In this document: one piece after another, positions 6,925-15,411 of the stretch
How positions within the stretch are numbered: the stretch's first letter is position 1
Layout: the number at the start of each line of letters is the position of its first letter
Assembly (NCBI GenBank): GCA_031258625.1
Contig: JAIRMO010000129.1
Span: 1-28,955 of the forward strand
Origin: Spirochaetaceae bacterium
GTDB lineage: Bacteria > Spirochaetota > Spirochaetia > Treponematales > Breznakiellaceae
Reading direction: 5' to 3'
Length of the DNA: 28,955 nucleotides
Program-made: the position numbers and the translations under genes
Notes under the pieces: model-generated
The model's input: the letters and a program-made list of their open reading frames with translations, nothing else
Told to the model about the DNA's origin: nothing
Databases searched by the model: none

Positions 6925-9411
6925 CTAATATGTGGATAAGGCAAAGGATATGACAAAATCAATCCCCGAAGCGGGATTCGACGAATTGCCTCCAATGCTC
7001 CCCGGAATCCAGGTAAATACCCCATCGGTAAACATAAAACGTTTGGCAAAGATGAACCTAAAGGGGAATTGGGGTATGGCAAACCGCAGCCCTGCCCCAA
7101 AACTGAACCGCATATCATCAAGTTTAAATTCCTTAAAGAAGGTTTCAGGGGTCTCTTTGACCGCCGCCGCGTCAAAAAACAGGTCCAGGGCCAGGATATT
7201 AGGCACCACGGGCATCCGGATCTCCGCCCAATTTTCCCACAGGGCCAGGCCGCGGTTGAGCCGCTGATCGATCCATCCCCGTCCGACAAACATCCCATCC
7301 ACCAATAATTTGTTCGAATCCTCGATTACAACTTTGTCGTAAAGGGGCTGCCGGAAGATAAAGGAAACCCCCGTATGGATTCCAAATACCGCCTTTAAGG
7401 CATAATTATCCAAAATCTGAAAGTTAAAAAGGGTAAGAAAATATTCTAGTTTGGTATCGGATTTAACATAGTGTTCCACCTCAAAGGGAAAAAATCCATA
7501 AATTCCCAAACGCTGGGTTCCATAATAACCCGAGGAGGGATCATAATAAATATCCCGCCGATCCAGAGAAATACTGGTCCAAAGTGATTCCGCCGGAACC
7601 CAACGGTTGTTTCCTGAGCGAAGGGCAGGATCAAAGGGCCGCAGCAAATCGGCGTCATAGCTATTGTACACCAGGGCGGAGCGGATACCGCCGCCCAAGC
7701 TAATGTCCCCGAAATTATACCCCGTGGAAAAACCCAGGGAAAGGCTCCATTGATCATAATTCATCAAAAACGCCGAGGGGGGGAGTTTGTTGTTCCGTTC
7801 ATATTCCGAATAGGAATCAAATCCGTCGGGAAAGGCATAGGATTCGTCCCCATGAAAAACAGGGGCTAATTTATCCATCGCCGCCAGCCGTTTCGCGTGC
7901 TGAAAGGTAAAATCAAAGCCCCCCGACAGGGGAAGGCCCAAAAGCCACCGTTGGGTATACTCCAGGGAAAGGCTTTGCGTATCGGGGGAGACGGTCAACC
8001 CGGCTCCGATGATGTTGCCCCGGCCAAGAAAGTTCCGATCATTCCATTTTACCAGCCCCGATATGGGGAAGGTGTCGGGGTCCACGGTACCGGCAAAGGT
8101 TACCCCCAGTTGGACATCCGTAGTGGGCTGTTCTTCCACGGTAAAAATCAGATCCATCAGATTTTCGGCGCTTCCCTGGGGAGTGTCGGGTTGTACCTGG
8201 GAAAAATATTGGAGATTATAGAGGTTCCGAAGCCCAGCCATTACCTTGGTTTTAGAAAACACATCCCCCGGTTCCAGGGGAATTTCCCGGAATATCACTT
8301 CATCCTTAGTTTTTTCATTACCCCGGATAATAATACGCTCAATATGGGCTCTGCTCCGTTCAACAATGGTAATATGATAAGAAACCAGCCCTTCCTCGTC
8401 GTTGCGTTTTTCATCCCGGGTTATGGTATTAAATATATACCCGTTTTCATAATAGAGATCCGCCACCCGCTGGAGGTCCGCCTCAACCCGCTGGGCGTTA
8501 ATCGTCTCACCGGCTTTGGAACGGATCAAAGCGGATAATTGCTCGGTAGCAAAAATAAGATTCCCCTCAAAGGTAACCCCGTTAAACCGGTACATCCGTC
8601 CTTCGTTTATACGAAAGATGATGGTAAGGTTATTATCCCCCTTTTCATCTTTTCGGATGTCCCGGATCACATCGGTTACCTCGGCGTCTATATATCCCCG
8701 ATCCCGGTAATATTGGGTAATGACATTAATATCATCTAAAAGCTTTGATTCCTGAAAGGCGCCGTCGGCGATAATATTTTTTCGTTTTAGGGATAACTGA
8801 CCCCGAAGGGTGCCGGTAGAAAAGATAGAATTACCTTCAAATTCAAGGGATTCTATGGTTATTTTTTCCCCTTCGTTTACATAAAAAGTCAATATAATGG
8901 TCCCGTCTTTATCGGGTACCAATTCCGAACGGACCGTTATATCGGGAAACCCCTTTTCCAGGTACATATTGATGACGGCCAATTCATCCATCCGCAATTT
9001 GGCCTGATTAACCACATCGTTTACCTTAATGGAAATCGTACTCTGTAAATTTGAACGGGTAATGGCGTTATTACCGGTAAAAACTATTCGGGAGACCACG
9101 GGCCGTTCTTTTACCGTAAATTTAATAATAATTTCACTACCCGCCAAGTCCGAAGGTATCGCGCTGGGGGTAAGGTTCTCGAAATATTCAAGGGCATAGA
9201 GCTTCCCCTGAAGCTCCCAAAACAGGTCGTCATTAAACAAACGGCCGATATAGGGATTTATGACTTCTTCCAAATCCGGCAGCTTGACATGCCTGAGACC
9301 ATCAAAGACTATGTCCTTAATGGGTTTATCCTGATACCATTCACCGGCATCCTGGGAAAAACAGGGAAAAACCAACAATACCATTAAAAAAGCCGCCAAT
9401 CCAAAACGCAT
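6925..9411 (-). CDS. bamA: Outer-membrane protein assembly factor BamA (Omp85)
   Basis: 828 codons from ATG 9411 with GGAG five bases upstream. The signal peptide is MRFGLAAFLMVLLVFPCFSQ. Five POTRA repeats follow (about 27-430), each with the beta-alpha-alpha-beta-beta pattern and motifs such as FTGNNAITRSNLQ, FEGNSIF, FEGNLIFATEQL and IRGNEKTKDEVI. The rest (about 435-828) is a beta-barrel with the loop 6 motif VGRGW (near 710; VRGF-like), ending in an aromatic residue (ALSTY). It folds and inserts beta-barrel proteins into the outer membrane. Length is close to T. pallidum BamA (Tp92). Flanked by tamB and skp in the conserved treponemal order. The tamB-bamA spacer holds a long hairpin (9481-9525) that could tune relative expression. 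Confidence 0.96.
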   Translation of the reverse strand: MRFGLAAFLMVLLVFPCFSQDAGEWYQDKPIKDIVFDGLRHVKLPDLEEVINPYIGRLFNDDLFWELQGKLYALEYFENLTPSAIPSDLAGSEIIIKFTVKERPVVSRIVFTGNNAITRSNLQSTISIKVNDVVNQAKLRMDELAVINMYLEKGFPDITVRSELVPDKDGTIILTFYVNEGEKITIESLEFEGNSIFSTGTLRGQLSLKRKNIIADGAFQESKLLDDINVITQYYRDRGYIDAEVTDVIRDIRKDEKGDNNLTIIFRINEGRMYRFNGVTFEGNLIFATEQLSALIRSKAGETINAQRVEADLQRVADLYYENGYIFNTITRDEKRNDEEGLVSYHITIVERSRAHIERIIIRGNEKTKDEVIFREIPLEPGDVFSKTKVMAGLRNLYNLQYFSQVQPDTPQGSAENLMDLIFTVEEQPTTDVQLGVTFAGTVDPDTFPISGLVKWNDRNFLGRGNIIGAGLTVSPDTQSLSLEYTQRWLLGLPLSGGFDFTFQHAKRLAAMDKLAPVFHGDESYAFPDGFDSYSEYERNNKLPPSAFLMNYDQWSLSLGFSTGYNFGDISLGGGIRSALVYNSYDADLLRPFDPALRSGNNRWVPAESLWTSISLDRRDIYYDPSSGYYGTQRLGIYGFFPFEVEHYVKSDTKLEYFLTLFNFQILDNYALKAVFGIHTGVSFIFRQPLYDKVVIEDSNKLLVDGMFVGRGWIDQRLNRGLALWENWAEIRMPVVPNILALDLFFDAAAVKETPETFFKEFKLDDMRFSFGAGLRFAIPQFPFRFIFAKRFMFTDGVFTWIPGSIGGNSSNPASGIDFVISFALSTY

Positions 9412-9480
9412 TAAAGCTCCTTCTTATTAATTGCAACCACCCATTTATGGATAAAAACCCGGAGGCTTACCCTTAACGGC

Positions 9481-9525
9481 GGTTTCAAAATCCGATGGTC
9501 CACACAGGGCCATGATCTTGAAACC
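9481..9525. repeat. 45-base hairpin between tamB and bamA (GTTTCAAAA family, copy 3)
   Basis: Outer arms GGTTTCAAAATC / GATCTTGAAACC pair over 12 positions with one non-Watson-Crick pair. Inner arms ATGGTCC / GGGCCAT add seven more, around ACACA. It begins 14 bases after the tamB stop codon in the direction of transcription. No T-run follows, so it is not a classic terminator. Confidence 0.7.
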
Positions 9526-9538
9526 AGCCCATTGCTCT

Positions 9539-12500
9539 TTAAAACGACCGTCTCCAGGTCAACGTGACCGAATGATCATTTACAAACATATATTCGGGAT
9601 GACGGGGAATAAAATCCCATCGTATATCAAAAAACGGATTCCGTAACTCTATACTAAAATCCGGTTCAAAGGTATAGCCTCCCATGGTTTTTTTGTTTTC
9701 ATCATACCGTAAGGAAAACATGGACTGAAAAAACATATCGGATCCAATGTACTTACCTAAAAAAACAGCGGTATTATCAAAATAGTTACTAACCCAGCTC
9801 ATCCTGTCAACCGGAACATGAAGCCTGGTCGCATCCAGGACGGCGTTTTGCAGTATCTGGGAACGAAAGGAAAACATATCCAACCGGGTAAAATCTCTGA
9901 CATACCGCTCCAACCGTCTTACCACACGAAATTGGGCCAGAAAATCAGAGGACGCGGAGAGAACATTGGCCAAAACATCACTACCCCCTGCCGTAGAAGA
10001 ACCGGTCAAATTCTGCCCTAAAATCGAAATAATATCAATCTGAGAAAGGGGCGGATTTGATTCCATCCGGGGTATAAAGGACCCCAAGGGGGATTGATCG
10101 ATGATAAGGGATATCGTTACCGGCCCGTCATCGGAACGATCCCGGATTTCTGCCCTGGCGGATATCCGGGGTTCAAATTGAATTTCATTTTCATTGAAGT
10201 AGAGGGTACCCTCCCGAAGATAAAAACTCCGCTGAATATAAAAAATTTCTCCGCTCCGCAGTTCCACCTCCCCCACCACGGCATACCGTCTGGTTTGGGA
10301 ATCGCTTCTGAACAGCAGGCTTGTCCCCTTATCCGCATAGGCCTGGATGATGGGATAATCCGCGTTAGGCCAGAGGAATTCAACCTTGTTTCCGGTTCTG
10401 ATCAGAATATCCGTAATTACCGGTATCGACAGGGGGTCAAAAAAAACCTCCGACATTTCACCGGTAAATCCTTGGGGATCCAGGGTTATTTCCGTATCAT
10501 GACCGGTTAATTCCCCGATTACCTTCAGGGTGTTATTCTCCATGGCCACCTCTAATTCCCCGGAAACTAAGCCCTGGGCCTTAACTCCCCCAACCTCAAG
10601 CCCAAAGGGGATGCCCTGCTCCTGAACGGCCTGGATGTTTATGGAAAAGTTGTTGGGGATCCACCGGTCAAAACGGAACCAGCCGTTTACCTTCCCCTGA
10701 CCGGAACCGACCTTAACGTCCAGGGGACCAAAGGTCATCGTCGTCCCATTCAACAATAAGGTAATCGGCGTCGGGCCTATCTCCTCGGTAAGAAATTGGG
10801 GGATCCGGATCCGGACCCCCGTACCCCGGGCGATTCCGAAAAACTCAGGATCCCCCACAGGCCCCTGAATATCCACCATTGCGGCAATGTGCCCCCCGGT
10901 GAATTCGACATCCTTAAATGAAATAAACGACCAAAGGAAACCCATGTCAATATTCAGATCCGAAGATTGGGCGTTTATGATCCCATCGTCAATGGTACCG
11001 GAAATAGAACCCCGGATCGGCGACGGATCGGAAAGGCCCGCATAAAAGAACCCGTCATTGGATATCCGTACCCGGACCATTTCCTCAGGACCGCCGGAAA
11101 AAGAAATGAGGGATTCGGTACGGGAAAAAACAAAACGGAAGGGGTCCCGGGATTCAAGGGTGTCAAGACGCATGCGGCTTATCGATAGGGTGCCGTTAAA
11201 GGAATTGAGCGCCTGGTTTATATCAAACCAGGAATCCAGGGGATTGAAAGAAGCCTCCGCCGTAAAAGACACATCCACATCCCGGCCTAGAGCGGTTCCC
11301 TTGATACGGGCATCCATTTTAGCCAGGGGTATTTTATAATTCATCTTAAAATAGGGAGATTCAACGGTAAGATCGCCATAGGCAACCTGTAAATTTTCGA
11401 TAAAACATTCATCCGCTTCCAGGATTCCCTTGGCGGACGCACGAACCGGCGTTTCCCCTACCCACCCGCTTATGGAGGATAGGGAAACCTCCGCCAGAAA
11501 AGAATCCCAGGAATTCCCGCTTATATCTATAAGACCGGTAACCAGGATATTGTTGGAATTTTGTATTATCCGGCTGAGCCGAGCCTGGGAGACATTTAGA
11601 TGAAGTTCAAGGAAACCGTCGTTAAAGCCCCCCCCCACGGTAAAGTTTTCGGCATTTTCGGAATTAGCCATGGTAATCGTACCCGAAATCTTGGAAAAAT
11701 TATTCGCCCATGACAATGAAGCCCCGCCGGATAATACCCCCTGACCGTCATCAAACATGAGTTCGGAAAATACCGCCCCATCCTGATCCCCCCGGCCCAT
11801 AAGGTGTATCGCCGTTACGGGAGAAATGGAGGTGGACAGATCCCGAACTTCCAATTGGTTGATGTCAAAAGACCATTTGGTTTCCGACTCATAACGCATG
11901 AAAAAAACGAGGGCCAACCAGGCGAATTGGCCGTTTATTTGAATGGGAAACGCGGCGGTTTCTATAAGTCCTGAGTAACCGCCAAAATCCGTTTTATCCA
12001 CATGAATCGAAACCCCATAGACCCCCTGATCAAAATGGGCCATACCGCCCTGAATATCCAGGGATCGCTGCTCCAGAACAAACCCTTCAAAATAATAGGA
12101 CGTATCCGCATAGGCAACTTGCAGGGAAAATAGAATGTCCTGGAGATTAGAAAAATCGGCGGAGCCGGAAACCGCAGTCTGTCCATCGGCCCAAAGGATC
12201 CAGCCTTCTTCCAGATCAAACCGCTGGTCCGTTCCTGAGAGAGAAAAAATGGTAGCAATGTTCTGTTTCCCCCCATAGGCTGCCACAAAACGGGGGGCAT
12301 TATACAACGCCTGCTTAAAATCGGTTTGGACGAATATTTCGGTGGTTATCGATATATCCTTAACCAGACCGGCGGCCAATTCGGGGACAGCCGGTATTTT
12401 TCTAAAGGGTCTAACCATGTCGATCGCCGCCATAAGAGAAAAGGTGTCCAAAACAAAGCTTACCTGAAGCCCCAGGGGATCAAAATTAAAGGAACCATCC

Positions 12501-13960
12501 AGGAACAGCGGATCTAACCGGACATCCTCGTAGGATTCGATATTATCGAACCGCAGGGCCGATACAAAAAAGTTTAACCCCTGATCTTCCCACTGAACTA
12601 CCGCATCCAGATCGGATATTAATACGGAACCCAGGGAAATATCCTCCCCCAAAAGAGTAAACTCCCGGCCTTCGGTACTGACGCTAAAATTTCCATTAAC
12701 CCTGCCGTCCCCGGATAAGGTCAAATTGGAAACAGAGACAGCTCCGTCCAGGGTCAGGGGCTCAAAGCCAATTCCCCCTGAAAAGCCCAGGCTCCCCATG
12801 GGGGTATTCAGGGTCACCGTATCCAGGGCAGCATACCGGTGATCCCCCTTTCCGCTTATATGAAAAGACATATTCCCCATATCCGCGGACATATTGGCCG
12901 GCACATTCCCGGAAAAATCCAGCGCATAGGTTAGATCTCGCTTCTGGTTCAACTCAAAGGAGGCGGCGCCGGTGGTAAGCAGGTTAAGCCAGGAATTGTA
13001 CTTTGCCCAGGGACCCGCAAGGGAAAACAACTCCTTCAATAAAAAGTCTTCGGATTGGAATTCCCCCGAAATTTTTCCTGAATCAAGTTCATATCCCAGA
13101 TGCAAGTCAAAGGGGATATGGTCATCGATTTTTCTGACCTCAATTTTACCTTCCGCGAAGATACCATTTATCGTCAAAGAACGGATCTTGAACAGATCCG
13201 TTTCAAAGGACGGAATATTCAAGGTAACCAGTCCGTCTTGCATATTCCCCGAAAATTCACCCTTTAGTTTACCTGAAAAGTCCGCCCTCAGGACCCGGTT
13301 AAAAAGCCCGTCTAAAGAAACATCCACATCCCATTGACCTTGAAGACTGATCTGTTCCTTCTGCGCGGAAAGGTTAAAGCTTACATTATCGGCGTAAACC
13401 TTGTTTGCTCCGTCCACGAAGGCGCATTTCCCCCCCTTAATCCGAACCGCCAGGTTTTCAGGCAGAAATTCCGCATTCCAACTGCTTGTCTCCGCCAGAA
13501 ACAGATCCTTATATGGGGATAGGATGGACCATAAATCGGCGTCCCGTTCCGAATCCACGGCTATCACCGGCTTATCGATAAGTATGGAATTAACGGATGC
13601 CGCCATATCCCCCTTTAAAAGTTTCCAGAGAGAATAGGAAATCCGGAGCCGTGAAATGACCATGACCGGTTCCGTATTGATCCCGGAGATTCGGATGTTC
13701 CGTATATCCATGGTCCCAAAAATAGAAGGCCCCATGGAGGCGTAGCGGATCTTACGGTTAATCATGTTCTCCGCTTGGGTGATACCATAATCCCGAAGTT
13801 CGGTCATACGGTCGGTCATGGCTACCTGTAAGGGCCGCAATACCAGGGTGGTTACTATTATAAGAACCAAAAAAGCGAAAAATTCTATACTAAATCGAAT
13901 CAAGCGATAACCGGTTCGTTTATGGAACCTACCGGCTTGTCGTTCCACAAAATTAACCAC
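9539..13960 (-). CDS. tamB: TamB-like translocation and assembly module protein (DUF490)
   Basis: About 1473 codons. GAGG is followed by TTG (13963) and GTG (13960); the GTG at seven bases is preferred. One transmembrane anchor near the N-terminus (SIEFFAFLVLIIVTTLVL) is followed by a very long series of amphipathic beta strands rich in Gly, Asp, Ser and Phe with FSG/FDN-type turns, the AsmA/TamB groove structure. The last 300 residues (from VGEVELRSGEIFYIQRSF through ISARAEIRDRS to LTWRRSF) form the TamB C-terminal domain, ending in Phe. Such proteins span the periplasm and move phospholipid or help barrel assembly with BamA-family partners; in spirochaetes without TamA, TamB is reported to work with BamA. 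The coding strand contains a run of nine G (11636-11628). First gene of the bam block. Confidence 0.93.
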   Translation of the reverse strand: MVNFVERQAGRFHKRTGYRLIRFSIEFFAFLVLIIVTTLVLRPLQVAMTDRMTELRDYGITQAENMINRKIRYASMGPSIFGTMDIRNIRISGINTEPVMVISRLRISYSLWKLLKGDMAASVNSILIDKPVIAVDSERDADLWSILSPYKDLFLAETSSWNAEFLPENLAVRIKGGKCAFVDGANKVYADNVSFNLSAQKEQISLQGQWDVDVSLDGLFNRVLRADFSGKLKGEFSGNMQDGLVTLNIPSFETDLFKIRSLTINGIFAEGKIEVRKIDDHIPFDLHLGYELDSGKISGEFQSEDFLLKELFSLAGPWAKYNSWLNLLTTGAASFELNQKRDLTYALDFSGNVPANMSADMGNMSFHISGKGDHRYAALDTVTLNTPMGSLGFSGGIGFEPLTLDGAVSVSNLTLSGDGRVNGNFSVSTEGREFTLLGEDISLGSVLISDLDAVVQWEDQGLNFFVSALRFDNIESYEDVRLDPLFLDGSFNFDPLGLQVSFVLDTFSLMAAIDMVRPFRKIPAVPELAAGLVKDISITTEIFVQTDFKQALYNAPRFVAAYGGKQNIATIFSLSGTDQRFDLEEGWILWADGQTAVSGSADFSNLQDILFSLQVAYADTSYYFEGFVLEQRSLDIQGGMAHFDQGVYGVSIHVDKTDFGGYSGLIETAAFPIQINGQFAWLALVFFMRYESETKWSFDINQLEVRDLSTSISPVTAIHLMGRGDQDGAVFSELMFDDGQGVLSGGASLSWANNFSKISGTITMANSENAENFTVGGGFNDGFLELHLNVSQARLSRIIQNSNNILVTGLIDISGNSWDSFLAEVSLSSISGWVGETPVRASAKGILEADECFIENLQVAYGDLTVESPYFKMNYKIPLAKMDARIKGTALGRDVDVSFTAEASFNPLDSWFDINQALNSFNGTLSISRMRLDTLESRDPFRFVFSRTESLISFSGGPEEMVRVRISNDGFFYAGLSDPSPIRGSISGTIDDGIINAQSSDLNIDMGFLWSFISFKDVEFTGGHIAAMVDIQGPVGDPEFFGIARGTGVRIRIPQFLTEEIGPTPITLLLNGTTMTFGPLDVKVGSGQGKVNGWFRFDRWIPNNFSINIQAVQEQGIPFGLEVGGVKAQGLVSGELEVAMENNTLKVIGELTGHDTEITLDPQGFTGEMSEVFFDPLSIPVITDILIRTGNKVEFLWPNADYPIIQAYADKGTSLLFRSDSQTRRYAVVGEVELRSGEIFYIQRSFYLREGTLYFNENEIQFEPRISARAEIRDRSDDGPVTISLIIDQSPLGSFIPRMESNPPLSQIDIISILGQNLTGSSTAGGSDVLANVLSASSDFLAQFRVVRRLERYVRDFTRLDMFSFRSQILQNAVLDATRLHVPVDRMSWVSNYFDNTAVFLGKYIGSDMFFQSMFSLRYDENKKTMGGYTFEPDFSIELRNPFFDIRWDFIPRHPEYMFVNDHSVTLTWRRSF

Positions 13961-14030
13961 CAATGATCCTCAATTAACTTCTACTCCCAGGCAATTTTAT
14001 TGTACCGAAGGTCCCCTCACTAACCAGGTT

Positions 14031-14060
14031 TTGAACCAGCTTTTCCTTTAAGACTAATAT
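14031..14060 (+). promoter_or_regulatory. Candidate sigma-70 promoter for tmk
   Basis: TTGAAC (14031-14036) and TAATAT (14055-14060) are separated by 18 bases. Its -10 overlaps the -10 of the candidate tamB promoter on the other strand. Confidence 0.45.
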
Positions 14061-14084
14061 AATGAAGATATCATGAATATGCAA
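14056..14084 (-). promoter_or_regulatory. Candidate sigma-70 promoter for the tamB-bamA-skp-mutS block
   Basis: On the minus strand TTGCAT (14084-14079) and TATATT (14061-14056) are separated by exactly 17 bases. The predicted leader to tamB is about 90 bases. Confidence 0.5.
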
Positions 14085-14117
14085 AAAATACCATGCCATG
14101 ATATAACAGTACCATGA
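14073..14117 (+). CDS. Possible 14-codon leader peptide overlapping the tmk start
   Basis: ATG 14073 opens a frame ending in TGA 14115-14117. The TGA overlaps the tmk ATG (14114) as ATGA, the usual geometry for translational coupling. The tmk start has no ribosome binding site of its own. The leader's own site is weak (GAAG five bases upstream). It could be an accident of AT-rich sequence. Confidence 0.25.
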   Translation: MNMQKIPCHDITVP

Positions 14118-14749
14118 ATATATTCCATAATTTTGTTGTTTTTGAGGGCGCCGACGGGAGCGGTACCTCCACCCAAATCGAACTACTCCGGGGGCGTTTT
14201 CAGTCCGGGCCGGAGGGTGGGCTTCCGGCCCTTTTTACCACCTTTGAACCAACGGACACCCCCATAGGCCGGATACTCCGCCAGGCCCTGCGGGGAACCC
14301 TGCCCTTACAGCCCGAAACGGCTGCCCTGCTTTTCGCGGCGGATAGAAACGAACACCTCTTTGGGACCGGGGGCGTTAGGGAACACTGCCTGGGGGGAGA
14401 TCTGGTGGTGTCGGACCGTTACGTCCCCTCCTCCCTGGTTTATCAGGGTATGGACTGCGGGGAAAATTTACCCGCCCTTTTGAACCGGGATTTTCCCCTC
14501 CCGGAATTGCTCCTTTTTTTTGATGTTGATCCGAATATCGCCCTCCGGCGGCTGGAAAAACGGCCCGATCGGGATCTTTATGAATACCTGGACGTTCAGA
14601 TCCTGGTACGGGAACGGTACAAGGCCCTGCTCCCGGCCTATGCCGCCGAGGGAGTCCGGCTGGAATTCCTGGATGCCTCAAAACCGGCGGAAGAAGTAGC
14701 GGAGGAGGTCTGGAGGGTTTTACAGAAACTGCCGATATTTAAAAAGTGA
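14114..14749 (+). CDS. tmk: dTMP (thymidylate) kinase with altered P-loop
   Basis: 211 codons from ATG 14114. The N-terminus NFVVFEGADGSG, the phosphate-acceptor motif VVSDRYVPSSLVYQG and the lid region RLEKRPDRDLYE followed by RERYKALL mark the thymidylate kinase family, which makes dTDP from dTMP and ATP. The P-loop reads GADGSGTST: residue 18 is Thr where the family has the Walker A lysine (GxxxxGK[ST]). Length and other motifs are normal and there is no frameshift, so it does not look like a decaying gene. Whether the Thr is a lineage trait cannot be judged here. No ribosome binding site precedes the ATG; translation may be coupled to a short upstream frame. The next gene starts 10 bases after the stop. 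Confidence 0.9.
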   Translation: MNIFHNFVVFEGADGSGTSTQIELLRGRFQSGPEGGLPALFTTFEPTDTPIGRILRQALRGTLPLQPETAALLFAADRNEHLFGTGGVREHCLGGDLVVSDRYVPSSLVYQGMDCGENLPALLNRDFPLPELLLFFDVDPNIALRRLEKRPDRDLYEYLDVQILVRERYKALLPAYAAEGVRLEFLDASKPAEEVAEEVWRVLQKLPIFKK

Positions 14750-14759
14750 GGAGTAAGCG

Positions 14760-15392
14760 GTGGGAAGATCCGGGGGACAGCGGTTTTTGGGGATTTTATT
14801 TGCCGGGGTCTTGTTATGCGTCCTGAATGTCCCGGCCCTAGACGCCTATTTGGTCCGGTACAAAGAACAGTTTTTCAAACTCTATCACCTCCACTATGTT
14901 CAATATCCCGACGACACTATGGAAAATATCTACTGGCTTGAACGGGCGGTTCAGGCGGATTTTGCCAACCCCCTCTATGCCATGGCCCGGATCGAAAACG
15001 AAACCCAGTGGGAAAAATACCGGTACCTCTTTATGATGCATCTAAACCTTAAACTGATAGAGCAGTACCTGTTCCTGGGGAACAAATGGAATAAGCGGAA
15101 CGCCTATTTCTACAACGCCCCCTGGAAGGAACAAAACCTGGAAAGCCTGGAAACCGCGGAAACCTGTTTCCGTACCGCCCTCTACTACTGGAAGGAGGCG
15201 GTTGAATGGGGGCTGAAAGCCCAGGGCCGGAAATTCCGGTTTATCAACCTTACCCAAGTCCAATTTTGGGAGGATGAGGCGGGCAGGATCGAAAACAAAT
15301 CCCTGGATTATGAAAAAATCATCAACCGGGAACTGACTTTGCTCCAAACTGTCCGGGAACGTTTTCAGGCCATGGATGAAAACACCTATTGA
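14760..15392 (+). CDS. Exported protein of unknown function
   Basis: 210 codons from GTG 14760, preceded at six bases by GAGGAG. A basic start (MGRSGGQR) and hydrophobic core (FLGILFAGVLLCVLNVPALDA) form a signal peptide or single membrane anchor. The rest is helical and rich in Tyr, Trp, Leu and Glu (for example HLHYVQYPDD, YWLERAV, ALYYWKEAVEWGLKAQG), suggestive of a TPR-like helical bundle but without a clear repeat. I do not recognise a family. It sits 10 bases after tmk and is almost certainly co-transcribed. The product is probably periplasmic. Confidence 0.75.
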   Translation: MGRSGGQRFLGILFAGVLLCVLNVPALDAYLVRYKEQFFKLYHLHYVQYPDDTMENIYWLERAVQADFANPLYAMARIENETQWEKYRYLFMMHLNLKLIEQYLFLGNKWNKRNAYFYNAPWKEQNLESLETAETCFRTALYYWKEAVEWGLKAQGRKFRFINLTQVQFWEDEAGRIENKSLDYEKIINRELTLLQTVRERFQAMDENTY

Positions 15393-15411
15393 TCGGATTC
15401 CCCGACCTTCC

